In this document: positions 1 to 11,180 of the stretch, one piece after another
Numbering within the stretch: position 1 is the first letter of the stretch
How the letters are laid out: the number at the start of each line of letters is the position of its first letter
NCBI GenBank assembly: GCA_039545355.1
Contig: BCJJ01000016.1
Coordinates: forward strand, 248,001 to 312,000
DNA from: Trichosporon coremiiforme
Taxonomy: Eukaryota > Basidiomycota > Tremellomycetes > Trichosporonales > Trichosporonaceae
Reading direction: 5' to 3'
Length of the DNA: 64,000 bases
The notes under the pieces: model-generated
What the model was told of the DNA's origin: nothing
The model's input: only the letters and a program-made list of their open reading frames with translations
The model's database searches: none
Made by a program: the position numbers and the translations under genes

Positions 1-12
1 CTCAACTTACTT

Positions 13-899
13 TTACTTGTTCGTGAGATATTTTACTTGAACACGGGTCCGTCCCCATACTCCCTCCGACCCCGTCCCGGATCCACCATACAGCCACTCC
101 TGTAACTCGGGTGGTGCGTTGTCGAGGAGCTCGAGGAGAAGGGCGTACGAGCCCCAGTCTTTGTCGGCAATAGTCACAGCAGGCAGGAGTGTTTTGAGTT
201 CCGCTAATGCGAGCGGGCGAGGGTCTACCCAGCGGACGATGATGTCGTCAGAGCGGCCGACGGCCAGTCGGTGGGCTCATCGAGCGCATGCGCCGTCACG
301 TTGTAGCTCGACCTGCCACTGCAGAGTCAGACCCCCGTACGTGTGGTGACAGTGACGCAGGGAGCGGTCGATGAAACCGGTCACCAGCGCGAGCCAGCGC
401 GGGTCCGCAGCTGCAGCGGGCGCGCGCGAGCTGTCAAGACAATCCCATGCTGGGTCCGTAGGATTTTACTGATCAGCCGTAGCAGCTTGCAATTGGTTAT
501 GACTCACCAGGTCAAAGAGCGTGTGCGAGGGGCCAGTGTTGTTGTCCCACGGGCCTTGACCTCGGTGGCCCCCTTTGCACCTGTTGCTGAGGCAGACTCG
601 TTCTCGTCGTCGTCGTCGTCCTCGTCCTCCTGTCCCTCCTCCTTGTAACCGGGGCGACTTTCGTCGGCTTCGATCTCAATGTTGACATAGTAGTCCTCGT
701 CGATTAGGTCGTCGGGGAAGCTGTCCGAGTCATCCTCTAGTCCGAAGGATTTGGAGAGGCATTTTATGTCGAGGAGTTCGCCGTTGGTATCGAGCGCGAG
801 GGCAGCTTCTCCGTTCTCGTCATCTTCGAGCAGCTCGACGATGTCCTCATCTTCATCGTCGGAAGGAGATTCCCGTTTCCGTTTCTGCGGGTTAGTCAT
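13..899 (-). CDS. Hypothetical acidic protein, 3 exons
   Basis: Function not recognised. The first ATG after an upstream gap is at 899 (starts MTNPQKRKRES). Proposed exons are 899-508, 430-300 and 224-13, giving 244 residues. The N-terminal half is very acidic, with runs of Asp/Glu around residues 13-30 and 90-100. The C-terminal half is hydrophobic/alpha-helical (for example ALVTGFIDRSL and ALLLELLDNAPPELQEW). The intron at 299-225 is 75 nt long, in frame, and contains a TGA (279-277) that would stop translation if the intron were retained. It has a GTGACG donor, a CTGAC branch site and a TAG acceptor. The stop lies 13 nt from the window edge. A GTAAGT overlapping this stop means the gene might instead splice on beyond the window. 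Exon 1 and the reading frame are fairly secure; the last exon is less so. Confidence 0.5.
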
Positions 900-2078
900 C
901 CTGTGGCGGCCGGATAGGAAATGAAAGGGAAAGGGTGTGGTGGCAAAGTCAACGGTCGCAACGCCTGACGCTGCTAAGGACCTCGATAGCATTCAAGGAG
1001 CCATCTGCCTCCGCCTAGACGTAACTGTGCGCAGATCGGCGAGATCTGCCCAGATGACGTTGGCTAAAGGAGGTGGGTTGCCGCATGGTCGAAAGCGCCA
1101 AAAGGTGGTGTGCAGGCGTGTCCGGCGCGTCAAGCACATGGCCAAATTATAGCCACAAAGGGGACCGTGGACATTCGAAATCGTGTTTCACAGCCGTCAC
1201 ATGACCTCCCGCTGAAGTCGCAGCCTGCTGCACAGTCTTCATTGTCTTGCAAGTTGCCCGACGTAAATAGCTGAAAGCCGACTGGGTAACCAGGGCCATC
1301 GCTGACCAGAGTGACTTCGCTAGCCGATCACTAGAATGTCGTCAGCGAAGCTATAGGCATAATCGACTGAGAGTAAAGGGGTTTGGTGGTGGTGTAAAGC
1401 ACCTTGGACGCTCGTCCCGTTGCCCTGAGTGTCGCCAACTTGTTGCGATCACTCGGGGGCTTCCTGCTCCTTGCGCTCCCGATTGTCACTCGCAGCCGGT
1501 CCGTAACTTTCGACTACCGGCTCACCTTGTTTCCGTCCTCGCACTCGGGACTCCATCGACTGTTGATAACTTCAGATTGGCGAGGAAAGCGTTGTTGTCG
1601 ACCGCACCTGAACTGAATTGCGAGCATGCGAAGGTGCCAGCCGTTGGCTGCCCTCGGTATCCCTGCCCCAGTCTTGCTGCCCGCTGTCTGGCTTCTGGGC
1701 GTAGTAGAGCGTCACAGAACGGACGTGTGGTGTGACGTTTGCTCCCGCGGGGCGTCGGAACGTCCTATCATTCCGTGGAGAAAACACTCTGCTTCTTCAT
1801 GCACATAGCACAGGCGTTTCGGTTATCATGCTACATCTCCTAATATAGAATCAATCAAGTACACATCATGGATTCATTGCTTCGCTACAGCGTTGTTGCA
1901 GTCGCAGTGTTGGGTCGAGCGCAGGTGGGTGCCAGAAGTTGCCAGTGCCTGGGCCGGTTGCCACCCATCGGGATCAGATTCCACTTCCGCACGACCAGCG
2001 TCGATGAAGTCATAGCCGTGCCGGCGATCGCTCAGACTTTCCTCACCAACATCAACTATCAACAACACCCACAAAACG
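900..2078. other. Intergenic region, no gene seen
   Basis: This lies between the divergent starts of the acidic protein and TAP42. Only short overlapping open frames without typical codon use are present. It presumably contains both promoters, but I see no clear motif. Confidence 0.5.
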
Positions 2079-3280
2079 ATGTCCGCATCAACAGAAACCA
2101 GCACGAACGTGCCGCTACCGCAATTCTATGCGTCTGTCCTGCGCGTCCTGACGCCGATCCTTGACGGCGACGTCTCGGTCGGCGACGAGGCCGTGCAGGC
2201 GCAGCTGTCCAAGGCGACCGACGACCTCTACCTGATCTCGCGAATGATCACGTCTCTGGGTCTCTTCTCGCCGAACGAGAGTGCCGAAGAACTCTCGGAC
2301 CGAGACCTGCTGTTTATGACTGTGCCCTGGGTGCTGGGCGAAGCGGAGCAGAGGGGCGGGATCGGCGGCCCCGTGCCGCGGACAGAGGCGCTGAAGCGGA
2401 GCGAGACGGCGTACGGAGCCTTCAAGCAGCTTCTGAACAGCTACGGAATCGAGGCGACCGAGGAGGGAGCCGGTGCAGTCCCCGCCGACCCGGGACGGAG
2501 ACGCGAGGCCAAGATCGCGGCGTACAAGCGCGAGAAGGAGACGAGGGAGAAGATCACCGTGAGTTCAGCTAGGTGTTGGCGAATTCGAAGCTGATGGATC
2601 AGTCTGTACTCCCCTCGCACCCGCCAGCATCCTCGAACCCGACCGTGTTCATCCTCGCCCTCCTGACGGAGGAGGACTCGGGCTCCGTCAGCGTCAATGC
2701 GGAGGAGAAGGATGTTCGGTCCGCTACTCTGGCTCTGCTCTCGCTGCTCTCGGCCCTGACGACGGGCGCGCAGGCGAACACGGCGATGGAGCTCGAGCTC
2801 CTCCGCCACGCGCCCCCGGAGCCGGAACAGGGCCCGCTAGAGGACCCCCGTGCAAAGCGGCAGGAGGACGAGGATGCCGCCTGGCGTCTGGACCGCGCGC
2901 CCGCCTCGGCCGCCAAGCCGCGCGACCTGATTTCAGGCGGAGGCCGCGTCCTGCGTCCCTTCACGATCATGCCGTCAATGGGCAACCTGTCCGAGCGCGA
3001 GCGTCTGAACTCGGAGGTGTTCCGCGCGTCGCACAGGCTACCGACCATGACGATCGATGAGTACCTTGCTGAGGAGCAGAGGAGGGGCAACATCATCACG
3101 GGCGGTGGGCAGGCGAGCTACGACGCTCCCACCGAGAGCGAGCTGATGGAGCTCGAGGGCGAGATGGACAATTACAAGGCGGAGGAGGCGCAGGAGAAGA
3201 AGAGAGCCAAGGACGAGAAGTGGGCCCAGTACACCGACGACAACAGGAAGGGTGCGGGCAACACTATGAACAAGGGATAG
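2079..3280 (+). CDS. TAP42: TAP42/alpha4-like protein phosphatase 2A regulator
   Basis: TAP42 family proteins (IGBP1/alpha4 in animals) bind catalytic subunits of PP2A-like phosphatases and act downstream of TOR in the cytosol. Two exons, 2079-2558 and 2603-3280, joined in phase 0, give 385 residues, the usual family size. The intron has GTGAGT, a CTGAT branch site and a CAG end. The N-terminal helical region includes the motif GLFSPNESAEELSDRDL, followed by a charged KIAAYKREKE stretch. The diagnostic C-terminal block is PTMTIDEYLAEEQRRGNI near residue 325, followed by a Lys/Glu-rich tail. The ATG at 2079 follows an A-rich leader ending ACAAAACG. Family assignment rests on the C-terminal block and overall layout. 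Confidence 0.85.
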
Positions 3281-5440
3281 AGATTTGGACATCAGATGGG
3301 GAATGCATGTGTACAGGTGTAGAGAGACGACAATCCCGGTGACAGCCGGGCAAACGGTGTGGTTCTTGGGGCTGACAGATGTTTCGCGGATCAACTTGGC
3401 CTCCGTCAGCAGAAGCTGAATGCAAGGGTGCACGTCCGAGTCGTAAACGGTCATAGTGCTTCCACCAGATTCCCAGCATACTAACGGGGGCTTCAGTTTC
3501 TCCTTCAGATCAGCTGGATACCCCATGAGCGTTCGGCATGCACAGGTGCAAGTTGATCCGTAGCTGCGACGCTCGTCGTAGGCAAGGCAACCAACGCTTG
3601 TCCAGCCATACACTCGCGACTCGCCGTGCGGAGTCGAGTGGGCAGCGAGCGAGACAGCAAGTACACCAGCATATCGTCGCTGCCAAGCCCATCAAAACAC
3701 ATGGACATGATGTAACGCAAGCAGATAACAACGGCCAACCCAAGCACGAGGTTGTAGGACATACAGCACAGGCACGCCCCGGACTGAGCGACGGCGTGAT
3801 ACCGGCACGGCTGGTATTCCCGAAACGAGGCCGGGCGGTAGCGTAATCGCGTGCGTCTATCTGATATCATCACTGTCAGATGGTTGCCGTTGCCGTTGCC
3901 GCAACCACTACCGCATCGGGGGTTGCATTACTGCATGCCAGGCTCCAATCGATCCTTATACGAATACACACACAAAACAACATGATACCATCTTGCGTGA
4001 GCCGCTGTGTGTGAAGCATGCACGTTTCGTCCAGCCATGGGTCCCATGGATACACGTTACTGCCCACCTCATGGTTGTCGTTTGTGTCATGTCTGAGCGA
4101 TGTAACGGGCGTGGAAATTACATTGCTGAGTGGCCAGAGCATCCGACAGGCGGGCAGCGGTGATGTCGCCGCCGTTGCCGCCCATCCGTGCGCTCTGCTT
4201 GGTCGTCCGGCGTTCACGACCCATTTCCCCACCTCACTGGTCGCAGGGTCGTACCTGCCCGGCATGCAGTACCCCGCACCCGGCAGCGTCAGCGACCCTT
4301 GCCTTTGATTGCGCGCCAGGCCCTCGTACCGTCACATCGTCCTGCCGTCAGGAATACGAGATCTCTTGATCTGCTTCCACCATTCCGGCCGACTCTGGAA
4401 CGCACCGAGGGGGTGTGCGTACGTCGCTGCGTTGCCGGGCTGCCAGGGTTGTCGGAAGAAATCCGCAGCAGCTTCCGAGGTCTGTGATATCAGCTTGGGG
4501 TCGACATTGGCACAATGATAGCACAGTGATTATGAAGTCATATGCATGGCTCATGTGCACAGTTCAGTGGACGTAAGAATGTACGGCCCCGTACGCTCGC
4601 GGAGAAGCAGAGGTGAATGCAATTACCCATTGGTTGTGCATATTTGAGTTGGCGCCACTGAATGCGCCGGGTTGTTAAAGCCTGACGCCTTCTTGCGCAG
4701 AAGGGAAGGGGCAAGTCGGAAAGGAGGGAGAGATGACGGGCATGACGGGCAGGGCTCTAGGGCAGAAATGTCAAGGAACGCGGTGAAGGGCTGACCTCCG
4801 AGAATCGACGGTTATGAGACCCGCCGTCCGCGCGCCCTCGCAGCTCGCCGCCTGCAAGACCTACATGGCCCCGGCTGGAGCGCTCCATGAGTACCCACCC
4901 ATGGCCACCGTACCATACCACTGGCTACTGGCCACTCGCACTATGACACTTACTAGCCTGCCGACCTCTGCGATTGCTGCATTGCCGCCGTCGCTGCCTG
5001 CCAGCGCCCTAGCCAAACCACCCGCCAGCCATGCAGCCATCTGACCACCGTTTCCACTACTTGGCTCCATTCCAACCACTCGCCTCTTTCACACTGCATA
5101 CTCCACCAGCCGTTCCGCCGCTTCCACCATTCAGTAGTCGACGCACTCCGAATACACACAGGCTCGACTGCAACCGCCGGCCCTGTGTGCTTCGCTTAGT
5201 CAGACTGATAATCTGCCTTCCCCGCCCCCGCCGAACTCAAACCTCCACTTTTCTGTCTTCCTCCGACCCTCCGATCAGAGACATTCAATCGCCTTCCTCC
5301 ACTCGCTCCGCTCCTTCGTCAATCCTCTAGCACCCACAGTCACTCCGCACACTCCGCACCGCAGCATCCACACTCCGACCGGCCCTCGCCCTTCGACCCT
5401 TTCGATACCCCGCGCTTGATGCCACCCTTGCCTCGGCACG
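3281..5440. other. Long intergenic region upstream of regulator gene
   Basis: About 2.2 kb with no supportable gene. Open frames here (for example 3505-3873 on the minus strand) overlap each other and match no family I know. The last 400 nt before 5441 are rich in C and T, as expected of a long transcribed leader of the Zn2Cys6 gene. Confidence 0.5.
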
Positions 5441-8400
5441 ATGCAGCAACCCGTATCGTGTAATACGGGCAAGTGGGTGGAAAAATCCCACAACAAGGAC
5501 AAGGAAGGCCCCGTCAAGTCGGCATGCCTCAGCTGCCGAACCAAGAAGGCAAAGTGTGATGGTGGCAGACCCGTCTGTGGACAGGTGAGTAACTCGTCAA
5601 CTCGCACTGCGCCTCGTCGTCGAAGCGAGGCTGGGCGTCAGCGCCAGACTCGGCTGTCACGTCCACAGGGTCAATTAATATTTGATTCGGTCATACGTCC
5701 AACAGTCGGCGGCGACGGTGGCCACCGCGACCATGGCCATCCCCGCGAGTCCCATGCATCGATTGCTGACAGAGCCTACAGTGCATCCGGAAGAATCTCG
5801 AATGCATCTACATCAAGTCCAAGCGTGGCGGTGCGCGCAAGAAGAAAGTCCGTGAGTACCCCCATCGCAGTTCGGCTATGCCCTACTCTGCAATTTGCTG
5901 ACGTCGGCAGCCGGACAGCCCCCACCGCTCGTCGAGTTCCTCAAGAAGCTCGATGAACTGATCGTACCGCCAAAGTTCACCCTTCCACACCCTGGCCCTC
6001 AGAATGGCGAAGATGCGAGCAACCGTGTTCGTGTCTTTGAGTCGAGGGAAGAAATGTGAGTGACGCGATGCGCCGTGCGCCGTTTCAGCCGTTGCAGTTG
6101 AAACTGACAGCCACCAGCCTTCGATGCTACTACAGCGAAATTCACCCGTACCTGCCCATGCTCCCTCCGCGCCACTACCTCGTCGATGTTCTGCCCGAGC
6201 TCCTCCCCGCCTCGCCGCTCCTTATGGCGACGCAGACAATTCTGACGCTCGCCCCGCATCCTCTGGATCGCGACCCTCGTGACCCGTTATCGAAGCGTCT
6301 GCGCTCGGCGGCCTCAGCACAAATTGGAAAGGAGGTCCTGGACCTCATCGATTATAAGCTGTCGCGTGGGGAGCACTCGATCGAGAATGTTCAAGCTCTC
6401 ATCATGCTCAGCGTGTGGGAGTGGGGATCGACGAACAACTCGGACGTTGCGATGGCGCGGATAACGAGAGCCATTCAGGTTGCCTTCCTCATGGGTCTTA
6501 ATGAGATCGACAAACCGTACGGGGAGCGAGGCTCCCTCGAGGGTATCAACTGGCGACGTGACATGCTGCGACGGACCTGGTGGTGCCTCTACGTGTTCCA
6601 GATTTCGAACGCCATGGTCTCGGGACAGCCTCCGCCGATCATGAGCACTGAGAAGGTGCACGTCGACTTTCCCGTGTGCTCGGACAAGGATCGAACATGG
6701 GCGACCTGGGTCAACTGCATCCGACAGTGTCTGAACATCTGTATGATGGTTCAGCAGATGGCCATGTCTCCGAACCAGGGCGACGGGCAGAAGATGATCA
6801 ACCTCGACCGGCACGTCATCGAGCTGATCAAGGAAGCGGAGCGTGGGAGTAAAATTCAGCACGTTCCGGGCGGAGAGGAAGACGTTGCGAAGAACCAGCA
6901 GATCAACACGGGTCTTGCTCTCGCCGTCACGCACATCCAGATTCACCGTCTTCAGGCCTTCCCCGAGGTCTCGTTGTTCAGCAAGAAGATCTGCGGTTTC
7001 CCGCAGCCCGCCGAGCAGTCCGATGATGAGGATGACTCCTACGGCCAGCAGTCGAGCGCTAGCCAGCCGTCAAACAGCGCGGTCAACTCGCCCGAGGCTA
7101 AGGTTGAATCCGCGTCCCCTCAGGAGCAACCTCAGCCTCTGACGCAGCAGTCTCTGATGCAGCAGCAGCAGCAGATGATGGTTGCACCCGATGGTGCGCC
7201 CCAGCAAACAGCCTTCACCAACTTCAACCAACCACCAACAAACTTGGCGCAATGGGCGCAGCAAGCTCAGCAGACTGCGTTCATACAGCCTCGGCAGCAG
7301 CAGCAGTCGACTGCTCAGCATCAACAATTCCAGACGCCCCCGCCACAACAGCAACAGCAGCAGCAGTTCCCGTCGCCGCCGAACCAGCAGCCACAGTTTC
7401 AGTCCCCTCAAGGCATGCAGCAGCAGCAGTTCCAGGCTCCTCAGCAGACCTTGCAGAACTTCGCAACCAACGGCATGATGGGCCGTCCTCCGATCGATCT
7501 ACACAAGCCCTTACCGCCGTTACCCGGCCAGATGGCCCCGGGTCAGCAACCGCTGCCGCCGCGAGGCTCGTCGATGATGACCATGTCGAACCCCAGCCAG
7601 CTTCGCCAGCAGCCCCAGCAGCCTATCGACCCTATGGCTCAGCTAGGCGCGTCCGGCTTCGATGTCAGCAACATGGACTTCTCGGCCATGTATCCCGCCG
7701 CCGAAGCTTTCGACTCGCAGCTGATGCAGCAGTGGAATTATGACCTGCAACGATGGGACGGCATGACAGACGACATGTGGGTCCCCAACGCCTATCCGTC
7801 ATCCCTGCCGAAGCCGTGGTTTGCCGAGGACGGCGGCGCTGCGAACATGATTAGTCAGGCCAGGGATGGCGGTGGCTTCGTATCTATCCCCGACTATCAG
7901 CCAATGCCTCAGCAACACTTTGGACAGCAACAGCCACAAACCAAAACGCAGCAGATCTCTAATGATACAACGCAGTACCAGTCGAACACTGCGAACGATT
8001 CGAAGTTCGGTGGGCAAGACGGAACCGTCGCCAGCGGCAAGAAGCACAAGGCATGGGGAGTCAACGAGGAAGGCGAAGTTGTGGCCAACGACGATGTCAA
8101 GCGAGCGGAGATGGCCACAGCCTTCCCGCCCGGCATCAGTCTGGCCCGTTGCGCCATGGCTGCGCACGCGATCGTACGCTTGCAGGTGCTGCACCGTTCG
8201 GCCGCCCTTGCTATGGACGCCGGCGTGCCCCGTTGGCTTCCTTTCTGCTCCTGTGGCCTCGTCTCGGGTGCCTACGCGTTCCTGCTTCTTGTTCTTGCGG
8301 TGCAGGCCGAGACGGCATTCGGCGACACCGAGAACCGCGAGGAAGAGGTCGAAGCGCTTCTCACGAACGTGCAGATTCTGGCTGCCGGTCTTGAAGCGTA

Positions 8401-8695
8401 CGGCGTCATGTGGGATGGCATCGACATGATGGCGCGTGAGGTCAAGGCGGCCGTAGATGCCGCGAAGCGTCTCCCCCTTGAACTGCAGAGCCAGCGGTCT
8501 CAGTCCTCGGGACCACCAGGCGATACGCCTCAGGCTGTCACGCAGCCAATTCCTCCCGAGCAGCCGGCCATGCATCAGCAGGTCCTGCAGCAGCCGCCGC
8601 AGCTGCAGCCGATTCACCAGCAGCCATTCGGCCAGCCGAGCCACCCGGGCCAGCCCAATCTCTCTCAGCAAATGCAGCAGATGGGCATGCACTAG
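5441..8695 (+). CDS. Zn2Cys6 transcription factor with Gln-rich C-terminal half
   Basis: Predicted nuclear DNA-binding regulator. Exons 5441-5584, 5782-5851, 5911-6055 and 6118-8695 give 978 residues. The zinc cluster is Cys29-X2-Cys32-X6-Cys39-X6-Cys46-X2-Cys49-X6-Cys56 and is split by intron 1 after GQ48. A basic stretch (KSKRGGARKKK) follows. Residues ~120-330 form the fungal-specific transcription factor middle domain, with the LRRTWWCLYVFQ-type block and SGQPPPI. From ~residue 430 the protein is rich in Gln and Pro with several poly-Gln runs, typical of an activation region. A conserved hydrophobic segment (RCAMAAHAIVRLQVLHRSA ... GAYAFLLLVLAVQ) returns near residue 810-870. The target genes cannot be read from sequence; the family resembles XlnR/xylanolytic-type activators only in general layout. 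Confidence 0.85.
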
Positions 8696-9343
8696 GAATC
8701 GCGATCTTGTACGAGGATTGATCTAGAATTGGGGGTGAGGGGCGTGTATTTGTTTGTAAATGATAATTAGATGTATTCCTACAGCCCTCTGTCTTGATTA
8801 CATGTGCCGAGAATCTGTGCGGCAATGTAAATGCTGAAGGGGTGCGGTTGCGGGACGATGCCACCAGCTGTGAGGGAACTTTGCCACTCGACTATCAAGG
8901 CGCTGTACTCGGAAACAAAAGCTGACACCGACATCAAGGAACCGTCAGTTACGCGCTGGCGCTCATCCCATGCCAAGTTCCGGACTACTCTGCTCCGTTT
9001 GATCTGCTTTGGCTTCCACAACCGCTGAACGAGGTCTAGACCGAACAGACTCCCCGCAACGGACATCTCCCTCTCTCGGAACCTGCAGACTCTGGACGCA
9101 CTCCCTTTCCTCAACGCTGACCCTCGCTCTCTACGCTCTCACGCTGACTCTTGACACCCGAACACGAAATCTGAACCCCCTCCAATCCCTGCTCTATCGC
9201 TCTGTGCTCCGTATGTTCCGATCCGTGCTCATGTGCGACGTGCGGCCATAATGCGAATTCCGCCGTGATGTGCGACAAATCCATGTCTCTACTGTACACG
9301 CCGAGCCCGGGTCTACGTCCACTACGCGTCCATGTCGAGACGC
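8696..9343. other. Convergent 3' region between regulator and eL39
   Basis: 648 nt between two convergent genes. No supportable coding region; probably the two 3' untranslated regions plus spacer. Confidence 0.5.
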
Positions 9344-10075
9344 TTAGAGGTTGAGCTTGGTGCGGCGCCAGTGGCGGCGCTTGGCGTTGTACTGGATCTT
9401 GGCTGGGGATGTTAGCTGACTATTTTTGTTCGGAAAGCTCGAGGAGGACTTGGCAGGATACGATCGGATGACTGGGACAGAGTCGCAACGGACTGGACTG
9501 CGATGGATACGTCGGGATGAACAAGAGTGCTTCGTTCGCTCATGCGGTCGGTGTGGTTCGATTCGTCGAGTCTGCAGTCGCTGGCAGATTGATCGACATG
9601 TAGAAGTCGGACAGGTGCGGAAATGTCAAGACGCACATCGAGCATATCGACGGCAGCGCTTGGGCGAGCGCACGGAGAGGATCGACGAGTAGGCAGCGAC
9701 AAATCTTCACACGCAGCACGAGTGTTCAAAGATTCGTCCCTGCAAACGACCTAGCTGCCTACTCAACTCTCGTTCGGCCAGCCCTACTGTCCCTCCCTCT
9801 GCGTATCCTGCGTTCGTTCGATATCGTCCTAGTCGTCGTCGCGATCGCAGTCCGTGTCCGGTCGTTGATGTCCCAGTCCGATCCGTGTTCCAAGCCAAAT
9901 CCTCCTCATTCACGACTCACTGTCGGTCTTAAGACGGAACCACTGGGGGATGGGGCGGTTCTGGCGAGCCTTCTTGGCAAGCTTCTGCTTAACGATGCTA
10001 GACGGGGTCAGCACTCCATCATGCACAGCGGCCACAGCGACGGGGGGTCACTCACAAAGTCTTCTGGGAAGGCAT
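9344..10075 (-). CDS. RPL39: 60S ribosomal protein eL39
   Basis: Small basic protein of the large ribosomal subunit, lining the peptide exit tunnel. Exons 10075-10056, 9997-9921 and 9402-9344 give exactly 51 residues, the universal length. The protein begins MPSQKTF, continues [19 protein letters not shown], and ends [15 protein letters not shown], all hallmark sequence. Intron 1 is 58 nt with a CTGAC branch site. Intron 2 (9920-9406) is 515 nt, about ten times the usual intron size here, with a GTGAGT donor and a CTAAC branch site near its 3' end. Because no exon exceeds 77 nt, a simple open-frame scan misses this gene. Confidence 0.95.
9406..9920 (-). other. Long intron 2 of RPL39
   Basis: A 515-nt intron in a genome where most introns are 36-80 nt. 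Ribosomal protein introns often host small nucleolar RNAs, so I looked for box C (RTGATGA) with box D (CTGA) on the gene strand. I did not find a convincing pair. H/ACA RNA cannot be judged by eye. Confidence 0.6.
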
Positions 10076-11180
10076 TTTTGGTCGTTTTTTGGTGCTTGCT
10101 GGTTGAAAGAGAAGCAAACGCCTGGCGGGCTCGTTCGTAGGTGCTTGACAGGGAGCTCTGCAAACGGGGTGCGACGGGAGCAAATTTGATCCTGCACTGT
10201 AGGGGCCGAGTGAGGGACGATTTCGGGTGGGAGTAAGAATTTCGAGTGCTGGACGATATCGCCGCTGATTCCCGAGACCACGTGCGCGGATGTGGCACTT
10301 GGCTGTCTGGATGTGTTGATGCGGAAGATGGTGGTGGCCTGTTCACCATCGCACCCTACACAGCGGATCGAGCCGCCGGCCTCGAATGGACTCGCGTTCC
10401 TGCGCTCTACGCACTGACTGCCTCTCGGACTATTTCTCGCTCACCTTCGCTGCCGACACCGGCTCCGAGACGATCTCAGCTGACACAGAACGCTGCACTG
10501 TTCCTTGGACCCAGAATCTGGATTGTCCTAATGCGGCAATGGCAAGCCTAACGGAATCTGGGGTCTCTGAAGCCCGACGCCAGGAATGTTTCAAGCGTAG
10601 AAAGCTACTGCATCCGCAGGCGTTGACTACTGTTCACATACGGCTGCGCCTCACTTTGGTCACCTAACGGTTCTCACTCTCGACTTTGCCTTCCTTCACC
10701 ACAGTCTAAGACAACTCACAGCAGAAACAAAGGCGAGCCCTCGCAGATGTAACACGCAGCACCCCAGAATTCGGATGAGATGCCGGGGTACGTGCGCGCG
10801 CGTGTGCTGAAGAGCAGTGTTCTCAGCCACGGTCTGTGCATACTCCTGGTGCCTGCGCATTTCGACTTCTCGCCTCGTGTACACCCGCAGGAAGACGTCA
10901 CATCGTTGCGAGTTGCGGAGACTTTTGCGTGCTGTGCGCTGGGAATTTGGCGAGGGCGCAAAGAGAGCCAGGGCCCGAGGATCAGATGGACAAGGGATCC
11001 AGGACGCTGTCCGCAAGGTATAAGAGACGGCCCTCGACGTTGTCCACTTCTCGTTCCCCATCCTCTTTGTTCATCACCGTCTCCCCTTCACGGTCTACAC
11101 CACGGCTGGCCCGCTCCTGTCGACCACCTTTAGACCTTCAAAGCCTCCTACGGTACCACACATAACCTAAACAAACAAAA
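10076..11180. other. Divergent promoter region RPL39 / expansin-like
   Basis: 1.1 kb between two divergent starts, with no gene seen. It should hold both promoters; a TATA element close to the expansin-like gene is listed separately. Confidence 0.5.
11019..11023 (+). promoter_or_regulatory. Candidate TATA box of the expansin-like gene
   Basis: TATAA within GGTATAAGAG, 162 nt upstream of the ATG at 11181. The leader after it is pyrimidine-rich and ends in ACCTAAACAAACAAAAATG, a strong start context that suggests high expression. Confidence 0.4.

Noticed and set aside
277..279. In-frame TGA suggesting a pseudogene or stop-codon readthrough in the left-edge gene
   Set aside because: A frame-neutral intron with a CTGAC branch site and TAG acceptor removes it, and all exons then sum to a whole number of codons.
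3505..3873. 122-codon minus-strand frame with a hydrophobic stretch downstream of TAP42
   Set aside because: Overlapping frames look equally open, and no family or start context supports it.
7799..8692. 297-codon antisense frame opposite the first Zn2Cys6 gene
   Set aside because: Shadow of Gln-rich coding sequence (Leu-rich when reversed).
9541..9580. GTTCGATTC string resembling a tRNA B box
   Set aside because: No matching A box, acceptor stem or anticodon stem at the right distances; it lies in the RPL39 intron.
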